A DNA stretch of 64,000 nucleotides from Aliivibrio finisterrensis_A (GTDB lineage Bacteria; Pseudomonadota; Gammaproteobacteria; Enterobacterales; Vibrionaceae): NCBI RefSeq assembly GCF_004167675.1, contig NZ_SEZQ01000002.1; one strand, written 5' to 3'. Shown here piece by piece: positions 43,621 to 53,368 of this stretch; position 1 is the stretch's first letter; the number at the start of each line of letters is the position of its first letter. The notes below the pieces were generated by a model that was not told where the DNA came from, did not search any database, and saw only the letters and a list, made by a program, of their open reading frames with translations. A program made the position numbers and the translations under genes.

Positions 43621-46074
43621 TTACCCATTCATTGGTGGCGTAAATGCCGTTAATGTTGGTGCTACACCGGTGTATTTTTCAATTTTAACCACACCAGAGT
43701 TACCACAGTTACCATTCGCTAAACGAGAGGTCGGAATATCCATCGTTAATACGTTTGGTCCGCCGTTTTTACACATACCTGTTTTAGGATCTAAATCAGG
43801 CCATGCGCCTTCGTGGATACATACGCTGCCTTTTTTGATGCCATCAGAAACAAAAGCACCAACCAGAACTTGGCCACGTTGGTTATAAGCGCGAACTAAA
43901 TCGCCATCTTTAATACCACGTGCTTTTGCATCTTCTGGGTGAATCGTAATCGGCTCACGGTTTTGTACCGCGTATTCTTTACGAAGATCCGCATAGTTAA
44001 ATTGGCTGTGCAAACGGTGTGCTGAGTGCGATGTCATTAACTGTAGTTCGCCATCCGTGTAGTTAAACATCCACTCGGTTGGCTCCATCCATACTGGGTG
44101 TGGAGGACAATCATCCAGTTTGTAACTTTCGATAGTTTTAGAGAAGATCTCAATCTTACCACTTGGCGTGCCTAGTGGATTCATGATTGGATCTTTACGG
44201 AAATCACCAAAACGCACAAATTCAGCATTCTTTGTATTCCACTTCATTTCGATAAGCTTGTTCGCTTCCCAGAACTTAGAGAAATTCATCATAGGTACGC
44301 GTGCGTTACGGCCACCTTGTTGTGCTGTTTTATAGAAATCACGAAGCCATTCCATCTCCGTTTTATTTTCCATATACACATTTTTACCGCCAGGTTTTAG
44401 GAACTCTGCCATATCTGCGAATACGTCTAAATCACTACGAGCTTCGTTTTGTGGCTCAACCACTTGCTTCATAGGAACAAGGTGTTGGTTAGAGTAATCG
44501 CCCGTCATCGTCATATCATTACGCTCAAATGAGGTCGTAATTGGTAGAACAATATCTGCGTGTTTAGCTGCAGCAGTCCAGTACGGTTCTGAAATAACGA
44601 TCAGTTCAGGTTTTTGCCACGCTTTGATCAAACGGTTAGTATCTTGGTGATGCGTAAAGTTAGCACCGCCCGCCCACCAGATCATTTTCAACTCTGGGAA
44701 AGTTAGCGTATGGCCATTGTGTTGATACTCTGTCCCCGGTTTTTCTAAACATTCAACAATACGAGCCACAGGGAAAGCAGTAACAGAACCTTGAACAGCC
44801 CAGTCATTACCGCCAGCAGAGCTTGTTCCTAGAGATGGAGACATTGCTGGTAGTACGCCTGCATCACGTGTTGGGTTACCACCGTTTGAGTAATGGTATG
44901 AATAACCAAAACCACCGCCAGGTAAGCCCACTTGGCCAAGCATTGAAGCTAGAACTGTCAGCATCCAGTGACGTTGTTCACCGTGTTGCTGACGCTGCAT
45001 ACCCCAACCAGCCATTAGCATGGTGCGGTTTTCTTTGAAGATCTTAGCCAGCAGTTCCATCTGTTTTGCAGGAACGCCACAGATAGCTTCAGCCCATTGT
45101 GGGGTTTTCTCGATGCCGTCTTCTTTACCCATCAAGTACGCTTCAAATTGCTCGAAGCCTACGGTGTATTTAGCAAGGAATTCAGCGTCGTGTTGTTGTG
45201 TTTTAACCAATTGATGAGCAATACCCATCATCATCGCCACATCAGATTGCGGGTTAGGTGCAATCCATTGTGCTTTATCACCAAAGAATTCAGCGGTTTC
45301 TGAACGCATTGGGTCAATGATAATAACGGTTTTGCCTGATTTTTTCAGTTGATGGAAGAACTCAAGCCCTTGACCATCCGTTGAAGACCAAGCAATTTTC
45401 AAGGTGTTAATTGGGTTCAAGCCCCACAACACAACCACTTCACTGTTCTCTAAGATTACCGGGTAAGTCGTTTGTTGCTCATAGACTTCGATAGAGCCAA
45501 CTACGTGCGGCATGATAACTTGAGCTGCACCCGTAGAGTAATCACCTAGGTGACCGGCATAACCACCAGACATACTCATGTAACGTTGAAGCAGTGTTTG
45601 AGCTTTATGAAGCACACCACTTGAACGCCAGCCGTAAGAACCTGCAAAGATCGATTGAGGCCCATAGCTTTCACGAATACGCATATGTTGTTCGTGAATT
45701 AGCTTATAAGCGTCATCCCACGATACTTGCACAAACTCATCGCTACCACGAAGCCCTTGAGGGTTGCTTGGGTTTTCTAAATAGCCTTTACGAACCATTG
45801 GGTATTTTACACGAGCTTTGGTGTAAACCTGTGATGGTCCTGTTTGTTGCAAGCTGTTTGGCACGGTTTGCGCTAAGCCGCTTTTGGTTGAAATAAGTTG
45901 ACCATCTTTGACTTCACAAAGTAATGGACCCATACGACCAGCGGTTAGAATTAATGAATCTGTACGGCCAAGTGTAGAGGCGTTTACAGATAACGGAGCG
46001 ATAGACGTGATCGCTAATGCACCAGCAGATGCACCTGCGCCTTTTAAAAAGCCGCGACGAGTAATAGTAGTCAT
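43621..46074 (-). CDS. torZ: Periplasmic molybdopterin TMAO/biotin-sulfoxide type reductase, TorZ/TorA family
   Basis: An 817-residue molybdoenzyme that reduces trimethylamine N-oxide as terminal electron acceptor in the periplasm. A Tat signal is visible (TRRGFLKGAGASAGAL). The Mo-ligand serine region GHLGDYSTGAAQVIMPHVVG is present, with VVLWGLNPI, a MAGWGMQRQQHGEQRHW cofactor-pocket stretch, and a C-terminal cofactor domain with RGQVLVGAFVSDGIKKG. Length is nearer TorZ (809 in E. coli) than TorA (848). The partner cytochrome gene precedes it by a few bases with no TorD or TorE gene, as in torYZ operons. I chose ATG 46074, which has AGGGAG five bases upstream; GTG 46080 overlaps that site. 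Confidence 0.85.
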   Translation of the reverse strand: MTTITRRGFLKGAGASAGALAITSIAPLSVNASTLGRTDSLILTAGRMGPLLCEVKDGQLISTKSGLAQTVPNSLQQTGPSQVYTKARVKYPMVRKGYLENPSNPQGLRGSDEFVQVSWDDAYKLIHEQHMRIRESYGPQSIFAGSYGWRSSGVLHKAQTLLQRYMSMSGGYAGHLGDYSTGAAQVIMPHVVGSIEVYEQQTTYPVILENSEVVVLWGLNPINTLKIAWSSTDGQGLEFFHQLKKSGKTVIIIDPMRSETAEFFGDKAQWIAPNPQSDVAMMMGIAHQLVKTQQHDAEFLAKYTVGFEQFEAYLMGKEDGIEKTPQWAEAICGVPAKQMELLAKIFKENRTMLMAGWGMQRQQHGEQRHWMLTVLASMLGQVGLPGGGFGYSYHYSNGGNPTRDAGVLPAMSPSLGTSSAGGNDWAVQGSVTAFPVARIVECLEKPGTEYQHNGHTLTFPELKMIWWAGGANFTHHQDTNRLIKAWQKPELIVISEPYWTAAAKHADIVLPITTSFERNDMTMTGDYSNQHLVPMKQVVEPQNEARSDLDVFADMAEFLKPGGKNVYMENKTEMEWLRDFYKTAQQGGRNARVPMMNFSKFWEANKLIEMKWNTKNAEFVRFGDFRKDPIMNPLGTPSGKIEIFSKTIESYKLDDCPPHPVWMEPTEWMFNYTDGELQLMTSHSAHRLHSQFNYADLRKEYAVQNREPITIHPEDAKARGIKDGDLVRAYNQRGQVLVGAFVSDGIKKGSVCIHEGAWPDLDPKTGMCKNGGPNVLTMDIPTSRLANGNCGNSGVVKIEKYTGVAPTLTAFTPPMNG

Positions 46075-46084
46075 AGTCACTCCC

Positions 46085-47176
46085 TTATTTATGGTTTGCC
46101 ACGTCTTTCGCGTGGTTTTGGAAGAATTTAGTTAAGATCTCAAGGTTTAGCTCAGAGATATCAGTACGTGCGCCCATGCTTTTTGCAACAGGACCCCAAG
46201 AGTTAACCGTGAAGTGATTTGCCGGAATTTTCGCGTGGCATGTTGCACAGTAGACGTTATCTAGCTCTTCTGCGTAATCCCATAGTGGTTGATTAGAAGC
46301 AAGAACAGGAGATTCGATTGTGCCTGTTAGCTCTGCGGTGCGCCATTCGTTGCCATAAGCATCTGTGTTTGCTTCACCTAATGTCAGCGCTTTGATGCCA
46401 GTATCAGTAAGAGTCGCAATGATTGAACGTTGGCCTTCACCCATGTAGATAACCGATTCTGCGCCTTTCATTTGGTAACCAGAAACGGTAACAGTGCGTT
46501 TGCCTTCATCGTTACTAACAGTCGTTAGTTCAACGGTAGGGTTAATCGTCGCAAGGTCAGCCATTTTGATGCTTTCAATTGGGTAAACTTTTTCAGCATC
46601 AGCTTTGGTGTTTTTCGCCATATCGAAAAGATGGTCAAATGCAGACGTATCTAAGGTTGCTTGTGGTGCAAAGTGGGCAACGCCTTTGTGACAATCAATA
46701 CAGGTTTGGTTGTTTTCTCTTCCGTAAACATGCATTTTTTGTGCACTTGCTGATTGGTCGTAAGTTTCCATTGCATCAAAGCTGTGGCAAGAACGACAAG
46801 TAGCAGAATCATTTGCACGCATTTGTTCCCATACGGTTTCAGCCATTGCTAAACGATGCTCTTCGTATTTCTCATCTGTGTCAATTTTGCCAGTAACAAA
46901 CTCGTGATAGATGTCTTTAGACGCACGAATTTTCGTAATTAGGTAATCAATTGGTTCTTCAGGAATGTGGCAATCGGCACATTCGGCACGGATACCTTTT
47001 TGGTTACTGAAATGAACAGAACCTTGATATTCATGTAATGGTTTTTCCATTGTGTGGCATGAAACACAAAATTCAGTGGTTGATGTTGCGTGGAGTACGG
47101 CTTGTGTACCGCCTAAGGTTATCCAACCAATGGCAATACCAACGGCAGCGATTAAAGCGATATAGCGTTTGTTCAT
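46085..47176 (-). CDS. torY: Pentaheme c-type cytochrome TorY (NapC/NirT family)
   Basis: A 363-residue membrane-anchored cytochrome that passes electrons from menaquinol to TorZ. One N-terminal helix (about residues 7-25) anchors it in the inner membrane. Five heme-binding motifs can be read: CVSCH, CADCH, CRSCH, CIDCH and, in the C-terminal domain, CATCH. The first four form the NapC/NirT core; the fifth heme domain is the part that docks the reductase in TorC-type proteins. Length agrees with TorY (366 in E. coli). It is the upstream gene of the torYZ pair. Confidence 0.88.
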   Translation of the reverse strand: MNKRYIALIAAVGIAIGWITLGGTQAVLHATSTTEFCVSCHTMEKPLHEYQGSVHFSNQKGIRAECADCHIPEEPIDYLITKIRASKDIYHEFVTGKIDTDEKYEEHRLAMAETVWEQMRANDSATCRSCHSFDAMETYDQSASAQKMHVYGRENNQTCIDCHKGVAHFAPQATLDTSAFDHLFDMAKNTKADAEKVYPIESIKMADLATINPTVELTTVSNDEGKRTVTVSGYQMKGAESVIYMGEGQRSIIATLTDTGIKALTLGEANTDAYGNEWRTAELTGTIESPVLASNQPLWDYAEELDNVYCATCHAKIPANHFTVNSWGPVAKSMGARTDISELNLEILTKFFQNHAKDVANHK

Positions 47177-47500
47177 AATATGATCCTTTAATTAGCCACA
47201 TTCTCTGTGTGGTCAATGGCGGAGTGTACCACTTTTGTAGTAATTATTTATTAATAAAAGTGTTTTTGTGTCAAAAAGTGTAATAAAGAATTCGAAAGTC
47301 GCAAGTTTGTTAATAATATTTCATTTTAGTTTGTAGGGTAAACATTGAAATAATGGATATTTGTTACGTGATTCATTTTTTTGCTTACAAAACTTTACGA
47401 ATGCAAAGAATGTAAATTTAATGCAAATAGTAACGATTATCATTTATATTCCTTCTCAGATTTTTATCACCCTTTTATAAATTCTTGGAGATAATGGAAT
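47177..47500. other. Intergenic region between divergent torY and the siderophore receptor gene
   Basis: 324 bases with two outward promoters expected. A Fur-box-like site lies at 47429-47447 on the receptor side. No TorR-type decameric box was convincing on the torY side. Confidence 0.6.
47429..47447 (+). promoter_or_regulatory. Candidate Fur box upstream of the second siderophore receptor
   Basis: Contains an exact 10-base Fur core GATTATCATT (47435-47444), with 13 of 19 consensus matches. It lies about 55 bases before the receptor ATG. Confidence 0.55.
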
Positions 47501-49612
47501 ATGTTTTCTAAAAGTCAGTTGGCTCTCGTTATTGGCGCAGTTTTATCTACCCCTCTTGCTTACGCTGAAACAGATGCATCAACTACTGATGAGCACATGG
47601 TCGTTACAGGTCGTGATTACGGATATAAAGCAGATACAAACTCAACATCAATGCGTATGGAAGCGACTCAGCTAGAAACTCCAGGGCAAGTGAGCGTGAT
47701 TGATGAGCAGCTTATTGATGAGCAACGTGCAAGTACGCTTGGTGAAGTATTGAAGAATGATGCGAGTATTTCCGAAGGTTCAAAATCAACAAACCGTGAA
47801 CGTTTCTATCTGCGTGGTTTTGAGCTTGAAAGCAAATCAGGCTTTTTACGTGACGGTGTTCAACACTGGTCTCATTACCGCCAACCAATTGAGTTACTAG
47901 AACGTGTAGAAGTAGTAAAAGGCCCTGCGGGTCTGCTTTACGGACAGTCTACACCAGGCGGCTTGATTAATATGATCTCTAAAAAACCAACGTATGAAAC
48001 ACAAGTAACTATCAGCCAAGATATTGGGTCAAACAATTATACTCGTTCAATGGCAGATATTAGTGGTGCATTGAATGAAGATAAAACATTACGTGCTCGT
48101 GTTATTTTGTCTCAAGAAAACCAAGATTCATGGCGTACACGTTTTGATGGTACTGATGTAGAAACGGACCGTACTGTTGGTGGTTTATTTGTTGATTACG
48201 ATATTAATGAAGACATTATGCTGTCAGCTCACTACGACAGAACTAATGAAATAGGTGATTTGGATAATGGCTCAAAGGTTGATACAACAACAGGTGAAGT
48301 GATTGACCCAAATACAGTTAAAGACCAAAGCTGGGCAGAGACAGACAATGACGTTGCAAACTACGGTGTTGGTTTAACTGCAAATTTGACAAATTCATGG
48401 TCTGTTAAAACCGGTATTAGTCGTCAGTTTTATGAGCGTCAACGTACAGAGTCAGATATTCATAAAGACACCATTAAACCTAAAGATGGTAGTCCAAGTT
48501 ATACTGCTTATAAATCATCTGATCGCCATGATGAATGGACGTTTGATACTGCTTATGTTGACTTTACGGGTGATGTTGACGCTTTAGGGGTTAATCATCG
48601 TTTGTTAGTGGGCGCTAATGGATTGCATTACGATTATAAGATGCTTTATGACAGTGTTGAGTCGTGCAAGAATGCCTCTCCTGATACATGTAGTGATGGT
48701 TTTAATCGTCCTAGTGATTTGAGCTATAAAAATGACACTGAAGTTGCTCACTCTAAGAGTCAGCATTATGGTATTTATCTTCAAGACTTAGTGACATTTA
48801 ATGAGTCATGGCAAGTACTTGCTGGTGTTCGCTTTGCTGTAGATAAAACAGAAGATAGCAAAGGTAAGCAGGAGGATTATACCAACATTCTTCCTAAGCT
48901 TGGTGTGATTTATCACCCAGCGGATAATGGCTCTATTTATGCCGTGTATTCTGAAAGCTTTGAACCAATTGCAACTATTGATAACCCAACTGATATTAAT
49001 AATGGCAAAGAGCAAGACCCAGCAAAAGGCAAGTTATATGAAATGGGATCTAAGTGGGAGCTACTAGACAATAGCTTATATGTATCTGGTGCTTTATTCC
49101 AAATTGTACAGTCAAACATGCAAGTGTCTGAAGATATCAGTACTACTGATACTCGAACGACTCAAGTCGGTGAACAAGTTCATACTGGTATCGAATTAGC
49201 GGCAACAGGTTATCTGACGGAAGCATTCTCATTAAGTGCATCAACAACGTTACTTGATGCAAAATATGAAAATGATCCATCGTTAGAAGGTAAAACGCCT
49301 GCTGATGTACCTGAATTTAGTGCGAGTATTTGGTCTCAGTACGATTTTAATAACGGCACAGGGATTAACCTTGGTGTTTATCACGTAGGTGAGCGTTACG
49401 GCGATTCTAAAAATGAGTTTAAAAAGGACGCGTATACACGAGTTGATATGGGGGTTTCTCATACCATTAAATACGATGAAAACTTAGATTTTGTTGCTCG
49501 ATTTAATGTAGAAAACTTATTAGATACCGATTATCTAGCAGGTGGTAGTGCAAGTGGTGTAGTGGTTGGCGAAGGCCGAAACTACATGGCGACACTACAA
49601 GTTAAATACTAA
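47501..49612 (+). CDS. TonB-dependent ferrisiderophore receptor (FhuA/FhuE/FoxA group)
   Basis: A 703-residue outer-membrane receptor, intact. The signal peptide ends at AYAETD. A TonB-box-like EHMVVTGRD lies near residue 30. The plug contains TLGEVLKNDASIS, RGFELESKSGFLRDGVQHW, ERVEVVKGPAGLLYGQSTPGG and LINMISKKP, typical of siderophore receptors. The barrel ends in MATLQVKY with an aromatic C-terminus. Hydroxamate siderophores are likely but the ligand cannot be fixed. GGAG lies 6 bases before the start. It stands directly before a full TonB/ExbBD set, which probably serves it. Confidence 0.9.
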   Translation: MFSKSQLALVIGAVLSTPLAYAETDASTTDEHMVVTGRDYGYKADTNSTSMRMEATQLETPGQVSVIDEQLIDEQRASTLGEVLKNDASISEGSKSTNRERFYLRGFELESKSGFLRDGVQHWSHYRQPIELLERVEVVKGPAGLLYGQSTPGGLINMISKKPTYETQVTISQDIGSNNYTRSMADISGALNEDKTLRARVILSQENQDSWRTRFDGTDVETDRTVGGLFVDYDINEDIMLSAHYDRTNEIGDLDNGSKVDTTTGEVIDPNTVKDQSWAETDNDVANYGVGLTANLTNSWSVKTGISRQFYERQRTESDIHKDTIKPKDGSPSYTAYKSSDRHDEWTFDTAYVDFTGDVDALGVNHRLLVGANGLHYDYKMLYDSVESCKNASPDTCSDGFNRPSDLSYKNDTEVAHSKSQHYGIYLQDLVTFNESWQVLAGVRFAVDKTEDSKGKQEDYTNILPKLGVIYHPADNGSIYAVYSESFEPIATIDNPTDINNGKEQDPAKGKLYEMGSKWELLDNSLYVSGALFQIVQSNMQVSEDISTTDTRTTQVGEQVHTGIELAATGYLTEAFSLSASTTLLDAKYENDPSLEGKTPADVPEFSASIWSQYDFNNGTGINLGVYHVGERYGDSKNEFKKDAYTRVDMGVSHTIKYDENLDFVARFNVENLLDTDYLAGGSASGVVVGEGRNYMATLQVKY

Positions 49613-49628
49613 TTTAGCGCATTAAAAA

Positions 49629-49653
49629 TAAGGGAGGCTTCGGTCTCCCTTTA
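49629..49653 (+). terminator. UUCG-loop hairpin after the receptor gene
   Basis: AAGGGAGGC, loop TTCG, GTCTCCCTT: a 9-bp stem with one G-T pair and only a short T-tail. It may let part of the transcription pass into the TonB genes. Confidence 0.65.
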
Positions 49654-49713
49654 GTGCGTTTATTCAAATACAAACTTTCTTTTAAGAAATAAAGAACTAA
49701 GAAATTGATAAAT

Positions 49714-50481
49714 ATGAATATTCTAAAAACCAGTATCGGTATTGCATTAGCAACCGTGATCACAACCGCTCAGGCAACCACGCTTGATCAAGCTCGATCT
49801 ATCGAAAATAAATCGAATACAGCCTCTGCTGTGAGCCAAAGCAAAATTGATAAAAGCGCAGAAGCAACGCTAGCGTATAAAGCGGATATTGAGCGACTTC
49901 AAGAAGAAGTGAAGAATCTTGCGGTTTATCGTGATCATTTGACTGGTTTAGTGAATAGTCAGCAACAAGAAATGACGAGTTTAGATGATCAAATTGAAAC
50001 CATCAAAGACACTCGTCAAGGCGTTGTTCCATTGATGTATAAAATGTTATCTGGCCTGAACACGGCAGTTGAACAAGATAAGCCAATTAAAACAGAAGAG
50101 CGTTTACAGCGTATTGCAAAGCTTGAACACATGATGACAAGAGCAGATGTAAGCGATGCCGAAAAGTACCGTCGACTTCTTGAAGCTTACCAGATAGAAA
50201 TGGATTACGGCACAAAGTTAGGAACATACCAAACACAAATTACGGTTGAAAGTAATGAGAAAATTGATGCGGATATGCTGCATTTAGGGCGTGTTTCGTT
50301 AGTCGCTCGTCGCCTTGATGCTTCTCAATATTGGAGTTGGAATACGTACACCCATCAATGGCAATCATTGGATTCTAAATTTAATGATGAGTTAGCCAAA
50401 GCTTACTCTGTCGCTTATAAGCAAGTTGCACCAAGTTTATTGGTTCTTCCTATCTCTTTATCTCTAAAAGAGGTGAAATAA
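49714..50481 (+). CDS. DUF3450-family periplasmic protein of a TonB2-type cluster
   Basis: A 255-residue exported protein with signal peptide to about AQATTL. The central part is a long coiled coil (TLAYKADIERLQEEVKNLAVYRDHL, QQQEMTSLDDQIETI), followed by a compact C-terminal region. DUF3450 proteins accompany TtpC/TonB2 loci in Vibrio (VC1548-like order) and their function is not established. ATG 49714 is preferred over TTG 49705. It lies two bases before ttpC. Confidence 0.8.
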   Translation: MNILKTSIGIALATVITTAQATTLDQARSIENKSNTASAVSQSKIDKSAEATLAYKADIERLQEEVKNLAVYRDHLTGLVNSQQQEMTSLDDQIETIKDTRQGVVPLMYKMLSGLNTAVEQDKPIKTEERLQRIAKLEHMMTRADVSDAEKYRRLLEAYQIEMDYGTKLGTYQTQITVESNEKIDADMLHLGRVSLVARRLDASQYWSWNTYTHQWQSLDSKFNDELAKAYSVAYKQVAPSLLVLPISLSLKEVK

Positions 50482-50482
50482 C

Positions 50483-51838
50483 ATGACTATTAAGCCACTT
50501 ATTTTAGCTATTTCACTGCTTTGTTTTTCTACTTATAGCGTATCGGCAAGTTCAGAATTAGTTCAAGAGACAAAACAAGCAAGCCAAGATCAAAAACAGC
50601 ATAACGCTCAACGAGAATCTGGTTTCAAGCAAACTGAACAGAGCTTGAAGGCTCAAAAGAATGCACTCATTGCAGAACGTAAACAACTGCAAAAAGAGAG
50701 TGATGAATTAAGCGCTATCTTTAGTAAAAATGAAAAAGCACTCGCGACGCTAGAGCAGCAACTGCATTTAGAAACGGGCAGTTTAGGCGAGTTGTTTGGT
50801 GTGGTAAGACAAACCGCAAAGGATTTGGATTCGGAGCTAAAAAGCTCGGTTTCAGGAGCAGTGAATGTAGAACATCGTCAGTTAATTTCGGACATTGTTG
50901 CGGCTAAGTCTTTGCCTTCAATGGCTCAATTAACAGGTTTATGGCAGACCATGGCTCAACAAGTTAATGCGAGCTCAGAGTTAGAATCAACGACGATAAC
51001 AATGATTAATGGTTCTGGTCATCGTCAATCAATAAATGCTTATCGCTTAGGTAATATGGCACTGGTTGGTGACGATGGTTTCTTGCAGTGGGACAATAAA
51101 AAGCAAGTTGCTACTTACTACGCTCAACAGCCAGAACTTATGCCAACATTCGCTATTTTGTCTGAAATGCAAGGGCAACAAACCATCATGATGGCAAGCG
51201 ATCCGTCTCGCGGCATTATGTTGGAACAGTTAGCGAATACACCAACAATGAAAGAGCGCCTTCAAGCGGGTGGTGTGGTTGGTAAAATCATTATTGGTTT
51301 ATTACTGATTGGATTAATTATTTCACTCTTTAATGGGGTGAGATTGTTTGTTATTCGCCAGCAAATTAGAAAGCAATTAAAACAGCCACAAGAACTGGGT
51401 AAAAACCCATTAGGCCGTGTACTTGCTGTTTATGACGCAGAAAAACAGCGTTCAGTAGAAGCTCTGGAATTGCGTTTACTCGAAACCATTGTTGATGAAC
51501 AACAAGGATTAGAAAAAGGCCTGTCGATGCTTAAGCTATTAGCGGCTTTAGCGCCAATGTTGGGGCTTTTAGGTACGGTTACTGGCATGATCGAAACATT
51601 CCAAGTGATTACTCAGTTTGGTAATGGTGATCCAAAAGTGATGGCGGGCGGTATATCAATGGCTCTAGTAACCACGGTACTAGGTCTGGTTGCAGCAATG
51701 CCTCTGTTATTGACGCACAATATCTTAAGCTCACAAGCTGAAAGCATTCGCACTATTCTTGAAAAGCAAGGGTTAGGGCTAGTGGCTGAACAGGCTGAAA
51801 AAATAGCGCAACCTAACGCAATGAATATGGCAGCGTAA
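50483..51838 (+). CDS. ttpC: TonB2-system protein TtpC (MotA/TolQ/ExbB domain with long periplasmic N-terminus)
   Basis: A 451-residue inner-membrane protein specific to TonB2-type systems of Vibrio. A signal peptide (ending VSASS) is followed by about 240 residues of periplasmic coiled coil (KALATLEQQLHLETGSLGEL). Then come a membrane helix near 268-288 and a C-terminal ExbB-like domain with LAALAPMLGLLGTVTGMIETF and ALVTTVLGLVAAMPLLL. TtpC is required with TonB2-ExbB2-ExbD2 for siderophore uptake in pathogenic vibrios. Its stop overlaps the exbB start by one base. Confidence 0.88.
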   Translation: MTIKPLILAISLLCFSTYSVSASSELVQETKQASQDQKQHNAQRESGFKQTEQSLKAQKNALIAERKQLQKESDELSAIFSKNEKALATLEQQLHLETGSLGELFGVVRQTAKDLDSELKSSVSGAVNVEHRQLISDIVAAKSLPSMAQLTGLWQTMAQQVNASSELESTTITMINGSGHRQSINAYRLGNMALVGDDGFLQWDNKKQVATYYAQQPELMPTFAILSEMQGQQTIMMASDPSRGIMLEQLANTPTMKERLQAGGVVGKIIIGLLLIGLIISLFNGVRLFVIRQQIRKQLKQPQELGKNPLGRVLAVYDAEKQRSVEALELRLLETIVDEQQGLEKGLSMLKLLAALAPMLGLLGTVTGMIETFQVITQFGNGDPKVMAGGISMALVTTVLGLVAAMPLLLTHNILSSQAESIRTILEKQGLGLVAEQAEKIAQPNAMNMAA

Positions 51839-52347
51839 TGACGGCTTTTCTTTCACATTTTATGACACAAGGCGGCCCCATTTTATGGTGGTTGGCTGCC
51901 ATTGTGGCCATGTGTTGGCTGTTGGTGGTTGAACGTGTGTTTTTCTTGGCCTTTACTTTTCCTGCACAGAAAAAAGTATGGGTAGAGAAATGGCAGCAAC
52001 GTAATGATCATGAATCTTGGTATGCAAAAACCATTAGAGATGGATGGATAAGCGAAGCGCACCTTCAATTAAACCAATATTTAAATTTTATCAAAGTATT
52101 AGTGGCAATATGCCCAATGCTCGGTTTGTTAGGCACGGTTACTGGGATGATTTCCGTATTTGATGTAATGGCAAACCAAGGCAGTAGTCAACCTAAGCTG
52201 ATGGCGTCGGGAATTTCACTCGCTACATTACCGACGATGGCCGGAATGGTTGCAGCGTTAGCGGGTATGTTTGTTCATGCTCGTTTAGCAAAGGTATGTC
52301 GTCGTAAAGAACATCAATTAGAAAAAGCATTAAGGAGTCAGTCATGA
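51838..52347 (+). CDS. exbB: ExbB of a TonB2-type system
   Basis: A 169-residue inner-membrane protein with three helices. The proton-channel forming helices carry ICPMLGLLGTVTGMISVFDVM and SLATLPTMAGMVAALAGMFV. It is shorter than E. coli ExbB (244) and typical of the ExbB2 group. It forms the motor core with ExbD and energises TonB. It overlaps ttpC by one base and exbD by four bases. Confidence 0.9.
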   Translation: MTAFLSHFMTQGGPILWWLAAIVAMCWLLVVERVFFLAFTFPAQKKVWVEKWQQRNDHESWYAKTIRDGWISEAHLQLNQYLNFIKVLVAICPMLGLLGTVTGMISVFDVMANQGSSQPKLMASGISLATLPTMAGMVAALAGMFVHARLAKVCRRKEHQLEKALRSQS

Positions 52348-52748
52348 GACTTGGCCGTCGTTCTTCAAATCAAGAAGAAGCACAAATCGATTTAACATCA
52401 ATGCTTGATATCGTATTTATCATGCTGATTTTTTTTATCGTAACCAGTTCATTTGTTCGAGAATCAGGCGTAGAAGTTAATCGTCCTCAAGCGAGTAATG
52501 TATCAAGCCAAAAAGACGCAGGTATCTTTGTTGCAATTACTGCGTCTAACGATATCTTCATTGATAAACGTATGGTTGATGCGGAGCGTGTACAAGCAAC
52601 GTTAGAGCATTTATTGCTTGAACAACCAGAAGCATCATTAGTGATTCAAGCCGATGAACATGCATATAACGGTACGGTCGTGAAAGTAATGGATGCTGCG
52701 AAAGGCGCAGGTGTTAAAGGCATCGCGTTGGCTGCGGAGAAACACTAA
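52344..52748 (+). CDS. exbD: ExbD of a TonB2-type system
   Basis: A 134-residue protein with one membrane helix near residues 17-40. The motif LTSMLDIVFIMLIFFIVTSSF holds the Asp (about residue 24) used for proton transfer. The periplasmic domain follows (VQATLEHLLLEQPEASLVIQ, then KVMDAAKGAGVKGIALAAE), as in ExbD/TolR. It overlaps exbB by four bases and tonB by one. Confidence 0.9.
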   Translation: MRLGRRSSNQEEAQIDLTSMLDIVFIMLIFFIVTSSFVRESGVEVNRPQASNVSSQKDAGIFVAITASNDIFIDKRMVDAERVQATLEHLLLEQPEASLVIQADEHAYNGTVVKVMDAAKGAGVKGIALAAEKH

Positions 52749-53368
52749 TGTGGCGTTTATTATTGGCATTACCGATAGCGTTATTTATGACGGTTTGTTT
52801 GTTTATGTTTATGGCCTTAATGGTGGATAACAGCCTGAAAGCAAAGCCAGAAAACAGTGAAGCGGTGCGTTTTGATATGGTGATGGCAGAGCAAGAGCAA
52901 GATGTGCAGCGTCGTCAACGCCGTGTACCTGAAAAGCCTGATGCGCCAGAGCCTCCGCCACAAGCAACGCCAATGGCAGCTCAAACACAAACGGCAATGG
53001 CAACACCACAAAGTTCGATGCCATTGATTGGTTTGGATTCAAGTGTTTCTGGCTTAGCCATCAGCGCACCAAATTTCGCGGACTTTACGGGTAATCAGCA
53101 GGCCATGCCTTTGTACCGTGTGGAACCTCGTTATCCTTCAAAAGCGATGAAAAGAGGCGCAGAGGGTTTTGTTGTGATGTCATTCACCATTGATGAGCAA
53201 GGTCGCCCTACCGATGTAAAAGTAACAGACGCAAAACCAAGAAGAATGTTTGAAAGAGAAGCAGTTAAGGCACTGAAAAAGTGGAAATATCAACCAAAAG
53301 TATTGGATGGAAAAGCCATTTCTCAAGTTGGACAAACCGTAAAATTGGAGTTTACCTTAGCAAAATGA
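52748..53368 (+). CDS. tonB: TonB2-type energy transducer
   Basis: A 206-residue TonB. The N-terminal helix (about residues 5-27) contacts ExbB/ExbD. The Pro-rich linker is short (EKPDAPEPPPQATPM), as in TonB2 proteins. The C-terminal domain contains VEPRYPSKAMKRGAEGFVVMSFTIDEQG and FEREAVKALKKWKYQP, the receptor-contacting fold. It spans the periplasm to touch the TonB box of receptors such as the one at 47.5 kb and possibly the damaged IutA-like one. Its stop overlaps the TPR start (ATGA). Confidence 0.92.
   Translation: MWRLLLALPIALFMTVCLFMFMALMVDNSLKAKPENSEAVRFDMVMAEQEQDVQRRQRRVPEKPDAPEPPPQATPMAAQTQTAMATPQSSMPLIGLDSSVSGLAISAPNFADFTGNQQAMPLYRVEPRYPSKAMKRGAEGFVVMSFTIDEQGRPTDVKVTDAKPRRMFEREAVKALKKWKYQPKVLDGKAISQVGQTVKLEFTLAK

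Noticed and set aside
53281..53364. Early start of the TPR gene inside tonB
   Set aside because: The signal peptide begins only at 53365, and ATGA overlap with the tonB stop is the normal coupling.
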